Shown: positions 34,713-45,240 of the stretch, piece by piece | Layout: each line of letters starts with the position of its first letter | Numbering within the stretch: the first letter of the stretch is position 1 | DNA from: Azadirachta indica | Taxonomy: Eukaryota; Streptophyta; Magnoliopsida; Sapindales; Meliaceae | Length of the DNA: 64,000 nt | NCBI GenBank assembly: GCA_022749755.1 | Contig: CM040449.1 | Location: forward strand, 14,852,363-14,916,362 | Direction of reading: 5' to 3' | Translations under genes and position numbers: made by a program | Notes under the pieces: model-generated | Database searches by the model: none | Told to the model about the DNA's origin: nothing | What the model saw: only the letters and a program-made list of their open reading frames with translations

Positions 34713-37579
34713 AGGTAAAAGGAAATTGTCCAAACTAATTAAGAGATTAAAGATTAATTTCGCCGATCACTTCCACGGCGTTCCTATATCACTATCTAAA
34801 CTACAAATATTGGACACAATTCGGAAGAAGCTCACCCCTAAGCAAGTTAAGCTTTTCAGAGACATGTGTGGGATATTTTATAAACTTTGATGACCTTTGC
34901 TTCTTCAGTAACCTAACCCATTATATGTTGTTACATGAGGCATATGCACAGGGTGCCCAAGACGAAATGTGGTTTCTGGTGGGTGATCGATGTATTCGTT
35001 TTACTCATGTCAAGTTTGGACTTATCACAAGTCTAAGATTTTGGCAAATATCCATATAGAATAGTTAGGGGCAATAACCATTTAAAGGTCCAATATTTTG
35101 GTGATAAAAGTACAATTAAATTGTCTCGATTAACCATTATCTACGAGAATTTCAGTTTTTCACAAATTAATGATTATGATGCTATAAAGTTGTCGTTATT
35201 TTTTTTATGGAGCGTGTTATATTTGAGAGGGCCCATCGTAAATATGCAGATATATAATTGTTATGGATATTAGATGATTTGGATGAATTTAACCAATATC
35301 CTTGGAGTACTATTGTTTGGCACTTTACATTTTAGTCGCTACATCGAGTCATAGGAGGACCCTTTGCTAGATATCAAAGTAGGGTTGACGATGAAAAAAA
35401 CTCAAAGTGTACATACAATCTCGAAGGTTTGATCATTGCTTTTCAGGTACGAGATTCTATTATTTATTTATGTGGACCACATAATGTTTTGCTTAATGTT
35501 CATATTATTGCTAATTAACAATTAACATTATTTTTACGGATATGGATTTATGAGGTATTTTTATCTACTGGTCGTACGTTCGAGTAGATAGTGAATAGTA
35601 AGATACCCCGAATTATTACTTGGAGGTCAAAAAAGAAAAATTTGACAGTTGAATTAGTACAGAAGAAACTATTGAATGATGCAGATGTAAGAAAATGAAG
35701 TTCATTTTCTTGTTTGAAAATTTAGTTATTTTATGACTTTTATATGATGGATATCATTGTATCGTTTCTACAGCCTCCTGAAGTTGTCCGTACGTTAAAG
35801 CCATCTGCGAATGAGTTAATGCACCCATACATCAAAGAGTTACTTGTACCCTTTGATGCTTCTAGCGAAGGTGAGTACGGTGGTAATCTATTTTTTGATA
35901 ATATGCTAACTAACGCATGCACTGATAGCGAGGGTGAGTTCGAACACTTAGTGAATCAGGGTCCAATATAGAAAGCTGCACACTGGGATAAGGTAGGCAT
36001 ATAATGATTATTTTGTAGGTAAATTACAAATATGTACATATATGTTTATTGTTATAAATTATACACATGTCCACTTGAATAATGTAAGTTACATCGCCGC
36101 TCTATTTTAAAGTGCCTACTTCAGTTGACACCTCTTCCAAGACCTAGACAATACATGACAAGATCGTTTTTGTGATATTCGATCAATGCAAGAAGAATTC
36201 ACCTGAGATATCACAATATTAAAAGAAGAGCTCACTCGAGATTTCTCATTGTTGAGTGATACTATCACCCGAAAAATTGATGGCTTGAGTGTTGACATAA
36301 AGGTTTGGATGGATGCACAACGAACAGAGATGACCCAGTTCATGGCCAAGTGGAAGGATTTGATTCAAAGGCATCCGTCTTATGATAACTTTTAGGGCAT
36401 TCACAATGAGAACGAAGGGTTTAAATAGGCAACCCCTACATTGGCTGATCAGTTAAATCTAAATTATGAAGTATAAATATATAAAATTGTCCTTATGAAT
36501 AAGGTTTAATGTATGAATATTACACCAATTGGTTGATTTATATTTAGTCACACCACATATACTAAATAAATTTTTTTTATATAGGAAATAAACGGGCATT
36601 GACAATTTACAGAGCACTATACAGATGGTGGTAGTATTCCATCGGGAGATAGGTTAGTGGATTGAGCCCGGGTTGATATAAACAGAGCCCGTATACGATA
36701 TGACATAGACCTCAACAATAGCCTACTCTATAATATAGACCATGTTTACGATACGGTCAAGGACATGTCATCAAGCCGCTGGCGCCTATTTCAGAGCAAA
36801 GATATGCGATGATGTTGTAGTGGATTGAGGGTCTAACGTGCAAATATGCCTGATTGGCTTTATGGGATTATAGACCATAATGCGTGGCTAGAAGACACTG
36901 TAAGTTATATTTGCAGTTTTTAGTTTCTTTTCATTTTTTTTCCTCTTTATTTTTTGTTAAACCCTAAAACTATGTATATCCTTTTTTCGCTGATATATTT
37001 GTCGTATAACTTATCATGTTAACAAGTTTTTAGATATGGTCGCACATCAACAGCTAGTCATGCCTTGAGCGATCTCTCAAGAGTAGACCATTGCATCCGC
37101 ATAGCTCTATGTATGCATTATAATGTGAATATGTTAAATTGTATACACAATTATTATAATTGATATAAAAAGGTCTCATATTTTGTTGTTTGTAATTATG
37201 GGGTGATAATTGGGTTGCATGTGCCGTAAAATTTTTGGATCGTCACATTACAGTATATGACTCGTTACCTTCGTCACACTCAGACGTTGCGATGGAAGGT
37301 CATATGAGACCTCTGTGCCAACTACTACCTTATTTTATACGCCATATTGGGATATATAGGGCAAGACCAGAGTTAGGGAACAACATAGAACCTTTCACAT
37401 TTGAACGGAAGACATTGGGCTTGCCAAGACAGCATCTAGGGAGTGGTGATTGTGGGGTGTTCACGTGCAAGTGTATTGAGTTGCTTGGATTGGGTCATTC
37501 ATTTGACTTTGGCCTTGATCACATTGTCTTATTAAGGTGTAAGATTGCACTAGACTTATTCGTAGGCAAGTTATTATAG
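34713..37579 (+). pseudogene. DUF1985 plus ULP1-type cysteine protease gene of MULE I, broken
   Basis: After a TTTCAG acceptor the first exon encodes LSKLIKRLKINFADHFHGVP. A frameshift follows near 34865, then NFDDLCFFSNLTHYMLLHEA and DEMWFLVGDRCIRFTHVKFG, a DUF1985 domain. A middle exon (35750-35970) is acidic and probably disordered, and 36140-36395 has coiled-coil character. An exon ending WLEDT (36899, GT donor at 36900) precedes the protease domain (37034-37579): NWVACAVKFLDRHITVYDS, LPRQHLGSGDCGVFTCKC. ULP1 enzymes cut SUMO-like conjugates using a His-Asp-Cys triad. Here Cys (GDCGVF), Asp (VYDS) and the oxyanion Gln (PRQ) are present, but the expected His before WVA is Asn. Stops occur between 35059 and 35450. 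It converges on the transposase gene. Confidence 0.85.
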
Positions 37580-38165
37580 GATATTGTCAATATGATATAT
37601 AACAAATACGTGTATATAATAAAAATATTTATATTTTCACGAAACTAAATTAATCTCAAATAGTGTTAATGGAACATTATCAAGTAAAAAAATATTCGAA
37701 TGATTACATCCCGACAAAGGAAATTAATATGAGATATAATAATAATAATAATATATTTCAACAATTTTTAGGATAATACGACCAATTCGTAATAACCAAC
37801 CAATTACATTATAATAAACTAGCACTCATATTAGGTAACCTTAATTAAAAACACATTACCCTAAAGATTGGATTTAAACTGATATTATAATACTTGAAAT
37901 GTTCATATATATGAAATTTTAACGTCGGGGCAGTTTGTGTAATATTATGTTGTGGGATTATTTATTATTTATTTTTGTGGGGTTGATATTTTAAAAAATA
38001 TTCTTTTTTTATTTTTTTTCTTTATTTTTTATTTTTTTAGGGTGTTGTCTAATTTGCATAGGGGGGTTTATGTAATCAATATAGAATGTTATGTGATTTT
38101 ATCGAAAAGTATTCATTTTAGGGGAGATTTTATAATTAATCAAGGGACCTATATGATATTTTAAA
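37580..38165. other. AT-rich intergenic spacer of MULE I
   Basis: This is the space between the two convergent MULE I genes. No coding or RNA gene was seen. The open frame at 37952-38164 is T-rich, hydrophobic and without motifs. Confidence 0.5.
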
Positions 38166-38169
38166 ATTA

Positions 38170-38390
38170 AAATAATTTTCAGGTACCCTTAATTTCGGGT
38201 ACCCAAAAAACATAAGGTACTCGAAATTTGAGGTACCCTCTCGAGTCCCATTTTCTGATACCTATATTTTTCGAATACCCGAAAATGGTACCTTCAATTA
38301 TTTTAGCGTGTTGTTTAATTTGCATAGGGTACCCGAAAAACATAAGGTACCCAAAATTGAGAAACCCGAAAATGGTATCCTCAATTATTT
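38170..38390. repeat. palindromic word array I-b, between the convergent genes of MULE I
   Basis: GGTACC-centred words alternate in both orientations: CAGGTACCC, CGGGTACCCAAAAA, AAGGTACTCGAAAT, ACCCGAAAATGGTACC, GGGTACCCGAAAAAC and AAGGTACCC. About ten copies are present. GGTACC is itself a palindrome. Its positional equivalent in MULE II is at 52370-53330. Confidence 0.75.
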
Positions 38391-38394
38391 TATT

Positions 38395-38580
38395 ATTAAA
38401 ATAATAATTATTTTATTATTAAACAATTAATAATATAGTAATAATAAATTAATGATATAATAATAACTAATAATAATAAAATGAAAGTAATTATAATAAT
38501 TAATAATAATAAATAATAATAGTAATAGTTAATAATAATTATTATTAAAAGTAATAGTAATTTATTAATAATAATAGTTT
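38395..38580. repeat. short TAA-rich block
   Basis: ATTATTAATAA-type sequence has the same composition as the 31855-34553 satellite but lacks the ATATGAGATG marker. It lies on the opposite side of the ULP1 gene within the same element. Confidence 0.6.
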
Positions 38581-38853
38581 TTGGGTATCCAAATTTCTTT
38601 ATTACAAATTCTTATATTTCTAATATTGATATTATTGTAATTAATCAAATAAGTCGTGATACATTAAACTTTCAGTATAATTCTAAAATATCCATTCTAT
38701 GACAACAAAAACTAACAATATGATAATAGTATTAATTGCAATAGTCTTTTAAGCATTAAATTTATTTTAATAATACAACATCAATATTTTCATTTATTAC
38801 AAGATTAATAATAATCTTGACTCTACAAAAAATAAATAAATAACATTATCATG

Positions 38854-41376
38854 CTAGTCTAAACGGATTGGATTTAGACACATCGCATGATTGTAGCCAA
38901 CTTCCTTGTAGCGTGAGCATATTTTTTTAACCACGTTTTCGCCCGTAAACAGAATACGTTGTTTCTTTGGTCAACCTGTCGGTACTCTCTCTTGAGGCAG
39001 TTTAACGATTATATTTTGAACATCATCGGGAACAACCCAATTACGCTAATTACCTACAGGATATATATTCTTTGCGTAAACCAACACAAGTGCGTCATTC
39101 GTATAATAGTGGGAGTAAAGGTTGTTATATTGTCCTCTAATAAAATGGGTTGCTGCAAGTGCATGTGGGCAAGGTAATTGCATTAGATCAAATTGTCGGC
39201 ATGTGCAACTCTTTGCGTGTAAATCCACCACTTTTTCTTATCCCACGCTTTTCACCTGAAATTCAAAACTGAAAATAGGGTAAACCATTAGTCGTTCTGA
39301 TTCTACTTCATGCTTGTTGATTATGGCTTGAGCCCATGGGGAAAGGGTTTGTGGTTCACATTTTTTGCAGCTTCTTCTTTCTTATCATAAAACCACCCTT
39401 GCATTATTGATTAGATCCAATCCACAATACTATAATTCGGAGCGTCCGTGCATCTCTCAATAGTGCATTTATACTCTCGGCTATAATGGTAGTCAATGTA
39501 TCATATCGTCGCTTTGGAAAATGTGCTCTAACCCATCAATGAAAACCCACTTCATTCTCTAGGTAGTTTGCCGTTACTGGATGTATACCCTTTAACTTGT
39601 CCATCTGATTAGTGAACTCAGCAAATGTATAAGCCTTAGCAACACTGTAATACCCAGGGAACATTTGGGAAAACTGTAGCTATGTCTTTCCCAATGCTAT
39701 TGTATCGATCTGAAACAAAAACCAAATCTGATGTTGGGCCAATTGCTTCACAGAGTTCTGACAAAAACCATTCCCAAGATACATTGTTCTCAAAGTCTCC
39801 AATTCTAAATGTCATAGGATAAATGTGATTATTTTCGTCGACAGTAGCTGCCAAAAATAAAGTCCCCCGACAGGTCCCTTTTAGAAAGGTACCGTCAAGA
39901 GCAATTACCAGACGAATGGCTCCACGAAACCCTCCGATAAATGCACCAAAGGCTACGAAGAAGTACAAAAAATGATCCTTGTCGTCTTTTTCAATATGTG
40001 TGATTATTCTCAAGTTTATCTCTTGTAACACATGACAAAGTTATGGGAGTGCCTTAAATGACTCAAGTGGGTCTCCATTCACGAATCGACGCACTTCTTT
40101 TTTTGCCAACCATACTTTCCTATAAGATACAAGCACCCCATAATCATTATGTATATCGTTTCAAATGTTTTTTGATGTGTAAATTCTGCTAAGGTCTTGG
40201 AATTTGCTTAAGACATATTCACCAATTAGCAGGCTTCTAGCTTGTTGATGGCCATCCTGCATTTGATCACTTCGGAATGTGTGCACACCCACAATTCCTG
40301 TAACGCGGAAGTATCCATTAGTTCTGTCATTATTTATAGCACGCATCCGCCATTTACATCCATCTACAACACATTTTACCTAAAATCGTGTCGTTATTGA
40401 TCGATGAATAATGAACTGAAAATGTCTCCTCAACGCCATAATACTTAAATCATATCGTAACTCCTTCTTTGTTCTAAAAATCTGCCCCACCTGGACATTA
40501 CCATCTATTGAACTCGACATAGCATCTGGGAATATGGTAAATGCCGTTGGGATGAGAGGAATAATGCGGGTAGGAGTTGAACCCCTCATCGCATTATCTT
40601 CGTAGGCCATTGATATATTGGGTGCCTCGCCACTAGCATTCTCTCTTGCAGTGGTATCTTCATCATAATAATTCATTCTACTTTCTTCCCTGTAACAATA
40701 TGTTCTTTGCATAGACGGTTGATTATCAAAATAGTCATGTGTAGAATCTTCATTATATGAGGGCAATGAGTATACACCATAATGAACCTGCTCTTCATGA
40801 CGGGGCGTTGAAAGGTAAGGTACCTCTTTGAAGTGAAATTCACTGTGATTTTGAGAATTTTGTTTGCCATCTCCAAAATGTTATAGTCTAATGGTGTACA
40901 AGTTGGTGGATTTACATTACTAAAGCGATTACTGTCCTTAGAAGAGACAAATGGACGTGCATGTGATTCTCGAATTATATTTTCAAAGGTAGTAGGTCTC
41001 GTCATTCTAAGTTCTTCAGATTCTGTTACTTCCACTCCAACAATGCGGTCTAAAGTTATATACAAAGGAGTTGAATCACCCAATCGAGAGCCATTGGCAT
41101 TAAACAAATGCACTAAAGACAACAGATCATGGTCATTAATTATATCAGCTAGAATGGTGAGTGGACAAGTCACCATACTCTCTATACTTCGTCTTTATAC
41201 AAATTTTAAATTCTCTTCAATTTATCCGAAGCTAGATATATATATCATATCTACTAAATTTTGGCAGTTAGAATTTCTTGCTATGGTAATAAGTCAAAAT
41301 TTTCCACCAACATATTTCTGAATACCATCGTCAAGTGTTTCTCAAGAACCGTCGTAGTGAACAGAAAATGTTACTA
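38854..41376 (-). pseudogene. MuDR-type transposase of MULE I, broken
   Basis: Mutator-like transposases cut element ends with a DDE-type core. From the N-terminus on the minus strand: VTFSVHYDG and KYVGGK (about 41376-41310), then ITIARNSNCQNLVDMIY, an N-terminal PB1-like region. Next comes a DNA-binding region (40640-40380) with VGQIFRTKKELRYDLSIMAL. The MULE core (40031-39640) has RLVIALDGTFLKGTCRGTLF, AATVDENNHIYPMTF, WEWFLSEL and VFVSDRYNSI. The SWIM finger (39231-39046) has SCTCRQFDLMQLPCPHALAA, then a C-terminal knuckle CSRYKEVGYNHAMC (about 38920), in which a Cys and a His are replaced by Tyr. Stops and frameshifts separate these blocks. The stop codon is at 38854-38856. The start is placed by homology to MULE II, because no ATG survives. 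Confidence 0.85.
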
Positions 41377-41479
41377 AATCTTTAATACCTTTGTAAATAC
41401 ACAAGAATTCAATATTATTATAATATAAAAATTTACCAAAAATATGTAATGTTTACTCACTCATTATTTTTCCTAATGG

Positions 41480-42425
41480 TGAAATTTTTCAGGTAAGACA
41501 AAACCTTTTGGGTAAGGCAAAATTTTGCCTTACCCGAAAACCCCTTGTTGGGTAAGGCCAAATTTGGTCTTATCTGAAAACCACTTTTCGAGGTAAGGCA
41601 AAATTTTCAGGTAAAAGCAAATTTTGCCTTACCTAACAAGTGCTTTTCAAGGAAGGTAAAATTTGGCCTTACCCAACAAGCAATTTTCGGATAAGGCCAA
41701 ATTTTTCTTTACCCAATAAGTGATTGTTTTATCCAAAAACAAATTTGACCTTACCCGAAAATTACTTTTCGGGTAAGGTCAAATTTGTTTTTGGATAAAA
41801 CAATCACTTATTGGGTAAAGAAAAATTTGGCCTTATCCAACAAATGGTTTTCGGGTAAGGCCAAATTTCGCCTTACCCAACAAGTGATTGTCTTACCCAA
41901 AAACAAAAATTTGACCTTACCCGAAAATCACTTTTTGAGTAAGTTCAAATTTTGCCTTACCCAACAAGTGATTTTTGAGTAAGGTAAAATTTGGCCTTAC
42001 CCAACAAGTGATTTTTGAGTAAGGTAAAATTTGGCCTTACCTAACAAGTGATTTTTGAGTAAGGCCAAATTTCGCCTTACCCACAAGTGATTGTCTTACC
42101 CAAAAATAAATTTGGTCTTACTCGAAAACCACTTTTCTAGTAAGGTTAAATTTTACCTTACCCAACAAGTGATTTTTGGGTAAGGCCAAATTTTGTCTTA
42201 CCTAACAAGTGATTGTCTTATCCAAAAATTACTTTTTAAATAAGGGCATATTTTGCCCTATCCTAAAATCAATTTTTCAAGTAAGGGTACATTTTTTCTT
42301 ACTCGAAAAGTAGTTGCTTTACCCAAAAATTACTTTTAAGGTAAAAACAAATTTTGTTGTACCCAAAAAATGGTTTTAAGATAAAGCAAAATTTAGTCTT
42401 ATCTAAAAAGTGGCTTTAGGTAAAA
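41480..42425. repeat. palindromic word array I-c, upstream of the MULE I transposase
   Basis: About 24 units of roughly 40 bp are built from GGTAAGGCCAAATTTGGCCT followed by TACC, a palindrome. They are joined by linkers such as AACAAGTGATTTTT or its partner CGAAAATCACTTTT. Some linkers are CCCGAAAATTACTTTTCGGG, also a palindrome. Units run in both orientations and are diverged at the far end (42230-42425). The array sits where the minus-strand transposase promoter would be. Its equivalent in MULE II is at 56420-56590. Confidence 0.9.
41689..41838. repeat. perfect 73-bp inverted repeat with 4-nt loop
   Basis: The left arm 41689-41761 (starts GGATAAGGCCAAATTTTTCT, ends TTACCCGAAAA) is the exact reverse complement of the right arm 41766-41838 (starts TTTTCGGGTAAGG, ends GGCCTTATCC). 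The loop is TTAC (41762-41765). Base-by-base comparison shows no mismatch. It lies within the diverged I-c array. A transcript would form a near-perfect stem suitable for small-RNA processing; that consequence is inferred. Confidence 0.95.
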
Positions 42426-43497
42426 AAACTCATGACTCAAAATTAGTAACATCTTTATATTCTCAAATCAATCCTTATCTTTGCATTTATACAACAATTA
42501 GTTAACTTAATTTAAACGCTAAATCAATTACTTTCAACTATTTAAATAAGATTGAATTACAAATCCTAATTTGAGAAAAAATTGAATTGAATTCATTTTA
42601 TGGTGAAACAAATTACACACATAAAACACACTACCTTTATATGGTGAAAAAGAGAAAATTACTTAATAATAGATGTCCAACACTTTGCCGTCAAAAAAAT
42701 TTAAAGCTACACTATTGTCGTACCGTAATATACTACGGAGGAAAAGAAAGCCCAAAAAGTAAACAAGTAAAAGTAAGAGATGTGAGTTTAAAAAGAGAAA
42801 AGTTTAAGTTTATAAGAGTTTTCAAACCCACAATTTGAGTTTGTTATTGTCAAAGTACAGAGTAATTAAATCAAAAGTAAAAAAAAAGAACCTCGTAGAA
42901 ATTTTATTGGAATTACTTCGCACATAAAAAAGGTACCACAAATCTTCGTCAGACAATACGAATAAAAAAAACGAATATAACCTTAGGTTTAGAGTCTGAT
43001 CAAGTCAGACCCACCCTCTCCCTTTTCAACTATTTTCGTTGGCATTAATTAAAACCTAGAAAAATCATAATTGAAAGAAACAAAAGACAAAACAAAACAA
43101 AACAAAATAAACTCATAAATTAGTTAGTTTCAACCGAAGGAAAACTAAATGTAAAAAAAAGTAATCTATAAAACATAATTGTCAAAATAATCAAATACGT
43201 GCAAAAGAAGTTTCTATATTCGGCCAATGAAACTCAATTAGAAAGAAAGCAATCTAGAAAACGTAATTGTCAAAATAATCAAATAACTGAACAGGAAGCT
43301 TTGTTGAAGTTTTGCTAGAAGCATTTACTCAATAAAAATTTATGATAAGTATTTTTCTGATTGAGATTGGGATGAGAAAGAGGTTACGATAACCATGGGA
43401 TTTGAGATAAGAATTTGGGAATCAAAATTTTTTTCAGCGGGAGTTTGGTTTCTCTTCCCGCGTGTTAATTTACAGGAGATTAGAAATAAATATTTAG
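42426..43497. other. AT-rich region right of MULE I arrays
   Basis: No gene and no clear inverse copy of the candidate MULE I left terminus were found. Open frames at 42587-42838 and 43340-43585 have no recognisable motifs. AACAAAACAAAACAAAA near 43089 is a simple repeat. Confidence 0.45.
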
Positions 43498-43830
43498 AAA
43501 CTCTATTAAATATTAAATATTTATTTAATACAATACTAAATATAGAGGTTATAAAATGATATAAAATATACAAGATAAGAAACACTATTTATATGATGAG
43601 AATTTAATTATCTTTATTTGTATTTTTGAGTAGTAGTCAAATGATAATATTTACAAAGTAAACATTTACTGAAACTCCGGTAAATATTAAATATTTATTT
43701 CATGGAATACTAAACATAGAGGTTACAAAATATTGTAAAATATAGAAGATAACCAAAAACTATTTATATCATGAAGAATTTAATTATTTTTATTTGCATA
43801 TTTGATTAGTACTCAGATGATAATATTTTC
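43498..43830. repeat. tandem duplication, 174-bp period
   Basis: Copy 1 starts AAACTCTATTAAATATTAAA at 43498. Copy 2 starts AAACTCCGGTAAATATTAAA at 43672. Both continue with TATTTATTT, TACTAAA..ATAGAGGTTA, AACTATTTATAT or CACTATTTATAT, TTTAATTAT and GATGATAATATTT or AATGATAATATTT in order. It is noncoding. Confidence 0.85.
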
Positions 43831-45139
43831 GAGAGTCCAATTTTTTTTTTTATTTTAAAAGGACACTTATTCATGTAATCCGTCTAGTGACAGCAATTTT
43901 AGCCCAAATTAATTATAAATTATACAGTTAGAGTTAGTAATGTGTATATCCTCTATGTTTTATATGTACGAATAAAATTAAATAAATAAATTTATCAATT
44001 TCTTATCATTTATATTTCATATGTTGAACAATGCGAATATATTTTATTGAAGTAAATAACAGCATTTACAAATATGTGAGACATGAATTACATTGAAATT
44101 AAATTTGTCCTTTTTGGTGGAATTTGTGTTAAACAGAATACATTGCTTAGGGTTATTACTAAAATGAATTTAACACTATAAGCTAGGTAAATAACAATTA
44201 AGAATCATTTAATTCTTAGTTATTAGTCCACTAATTGCTTCATAATCATCCATATGCTACAAGTGGTCATTGAAGATCTTAATTGAAGACCATTTTTTTT
44301 TTTTTTTGACCTCGACATGCTTCATAAATTTTATTGCCATACATTTATTTTTGTTTTGTTTCATTGAACTATTTATGCAATGGTATTATATGGCAACTTG
44401 TTATCTGATCATAGCAATTTCATTTATCAAATAGCACAAAATCGCGATTATTGTAGAGACAATTTATAAAGTAAGTTATATTACTAACTGCATTGTTTGT
44501 GTTTATACACATATTAATTCTTAATGCTAATGCTTGTATTCTCTAAAACTTCATATCTTAAATTTCTTGTACAAATAAACTGCCCAGAGTAGGCAAAGTT
44601 TTAATTTTCATTTTATAGAAAAATTTTGATTCATATATATATATATATACATATATATATACATATATGGAAAAAATTTTATCCATGATTAATTTAAACA
44701 TTTTGTTATAATTTAAAATTCAATTATTACGATATTTGTAAGCTCATATTATTTTTAATATGATAACAATAATATGGTTTAAGTAGAGGAAAAAGTAATA
44801 CTGATAGATTATCTCTAGATAATGTAAAATATGTGTCTTAAATGGCTTACAGGTAAGTTGTTTTTTTTTTTTTTTTTTCAACTAAGAAAAATATGGCTTA
44901 TGGATAATTTTTAGATATATATTAGTTTATTCTTAAAACACTTTTAAATACAGTATTTTAATTCATTAAAAGAACACTAAAATAATCTAGCAAGCAACAG
45001 ATATAAATCAGTCATCAGGTCTACGAGCGGGAACATATACCCACGTAGGGTAAAAAAAGCCCGCATACTCTCCCACTCCATCACAACTTTATCACAATAT
45101 TAATTTTAGATTCCCAAAAAAACCCCTAAATTATCGCAA
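43831..45139. other. AT-rich noncoding DNA with AT microsatellite
   Basis: An interrupted (AT)n/(ATAC) microsatellite lies at about 44633-44668, with long poly-T runs at 44290-44308 and 44858-44879. No gene was seen. The last nine bases are the left target duplication of MULE II. Confidence 0.5.
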
Positions 45140-45240
45140 GGAAAATTTACAAAAATATTTACTGTTCACACCAAATTTTTTAAAATGACTATTGTTCAAA
45201 ATTGTTTTAAAAAATGATTATCACTAAATTTTGTAAACAA
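45140..45240. repeat. MULE II left terminal inverted repeat
   Basis: It pairs with 56940-57044 in inverse orientation, sharing ACAAAAAT, ACTGTTCAC, TAAAATGACTATTGTT-like and CAAAATTGTTTT-like blocks in the same order. Confidence 0.85.

Larger units (their letters stand above)
31170..42430. mobile_element. MULE I: Kaonashi-type Mutator-like element with DUF1985-ULP1 gene and MuDR transposase
   Basis: A Mutator-like transposase on the minus strand (38854-41376) converges on a plus-strand gene with DUF1985 and ULP1 protease domains (34713-37579). This pairing defines the Kaonashi/ULP1 class of plant MULEs. A candidate left terminal repeat begins GGGAAATTTTTTAAAATAAC at 31170. The inverse copy was not found on the right by eye, so the right border is only a minimum placed after the last palindromic array. 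The element also contains a TAA satellite and three short-palindrome arrays. All coding parts are broken. Confidence 0.7.

Noticed and set aside
36810..36830. GTTGTAGTGG as a possible right-hand CACTA terminus
   Set aside because: It falls within the coding region of the DUF1985-ULP1 gene, and the adjacent bases do not continue as the inverse of CACTACAGGAAATTAGG.
41043..41321. 92-codon plus-strand frame opposite the MULE I transposase N-terminus
   Set aside because: It is a shadow of the minus-strand transposase, whose domains read well on the other strand.
41785..41982. 65-codon frame across the I-c array
   Set aside because: It derives from the repeated palindromic words and has no independent coding evidence.
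41480..42425. CRISPR-like array of short repeats
   Set aside because: Units are diverged, lack constant-length unique spacers, alternate in orientation and lie in a plant transposon. It is a tandem palindrome array.
43340..43585. 81-codon minus-strand frame
   Set aside because: It overlaps the 174-bp tandem duplication and has no recognisable motif.
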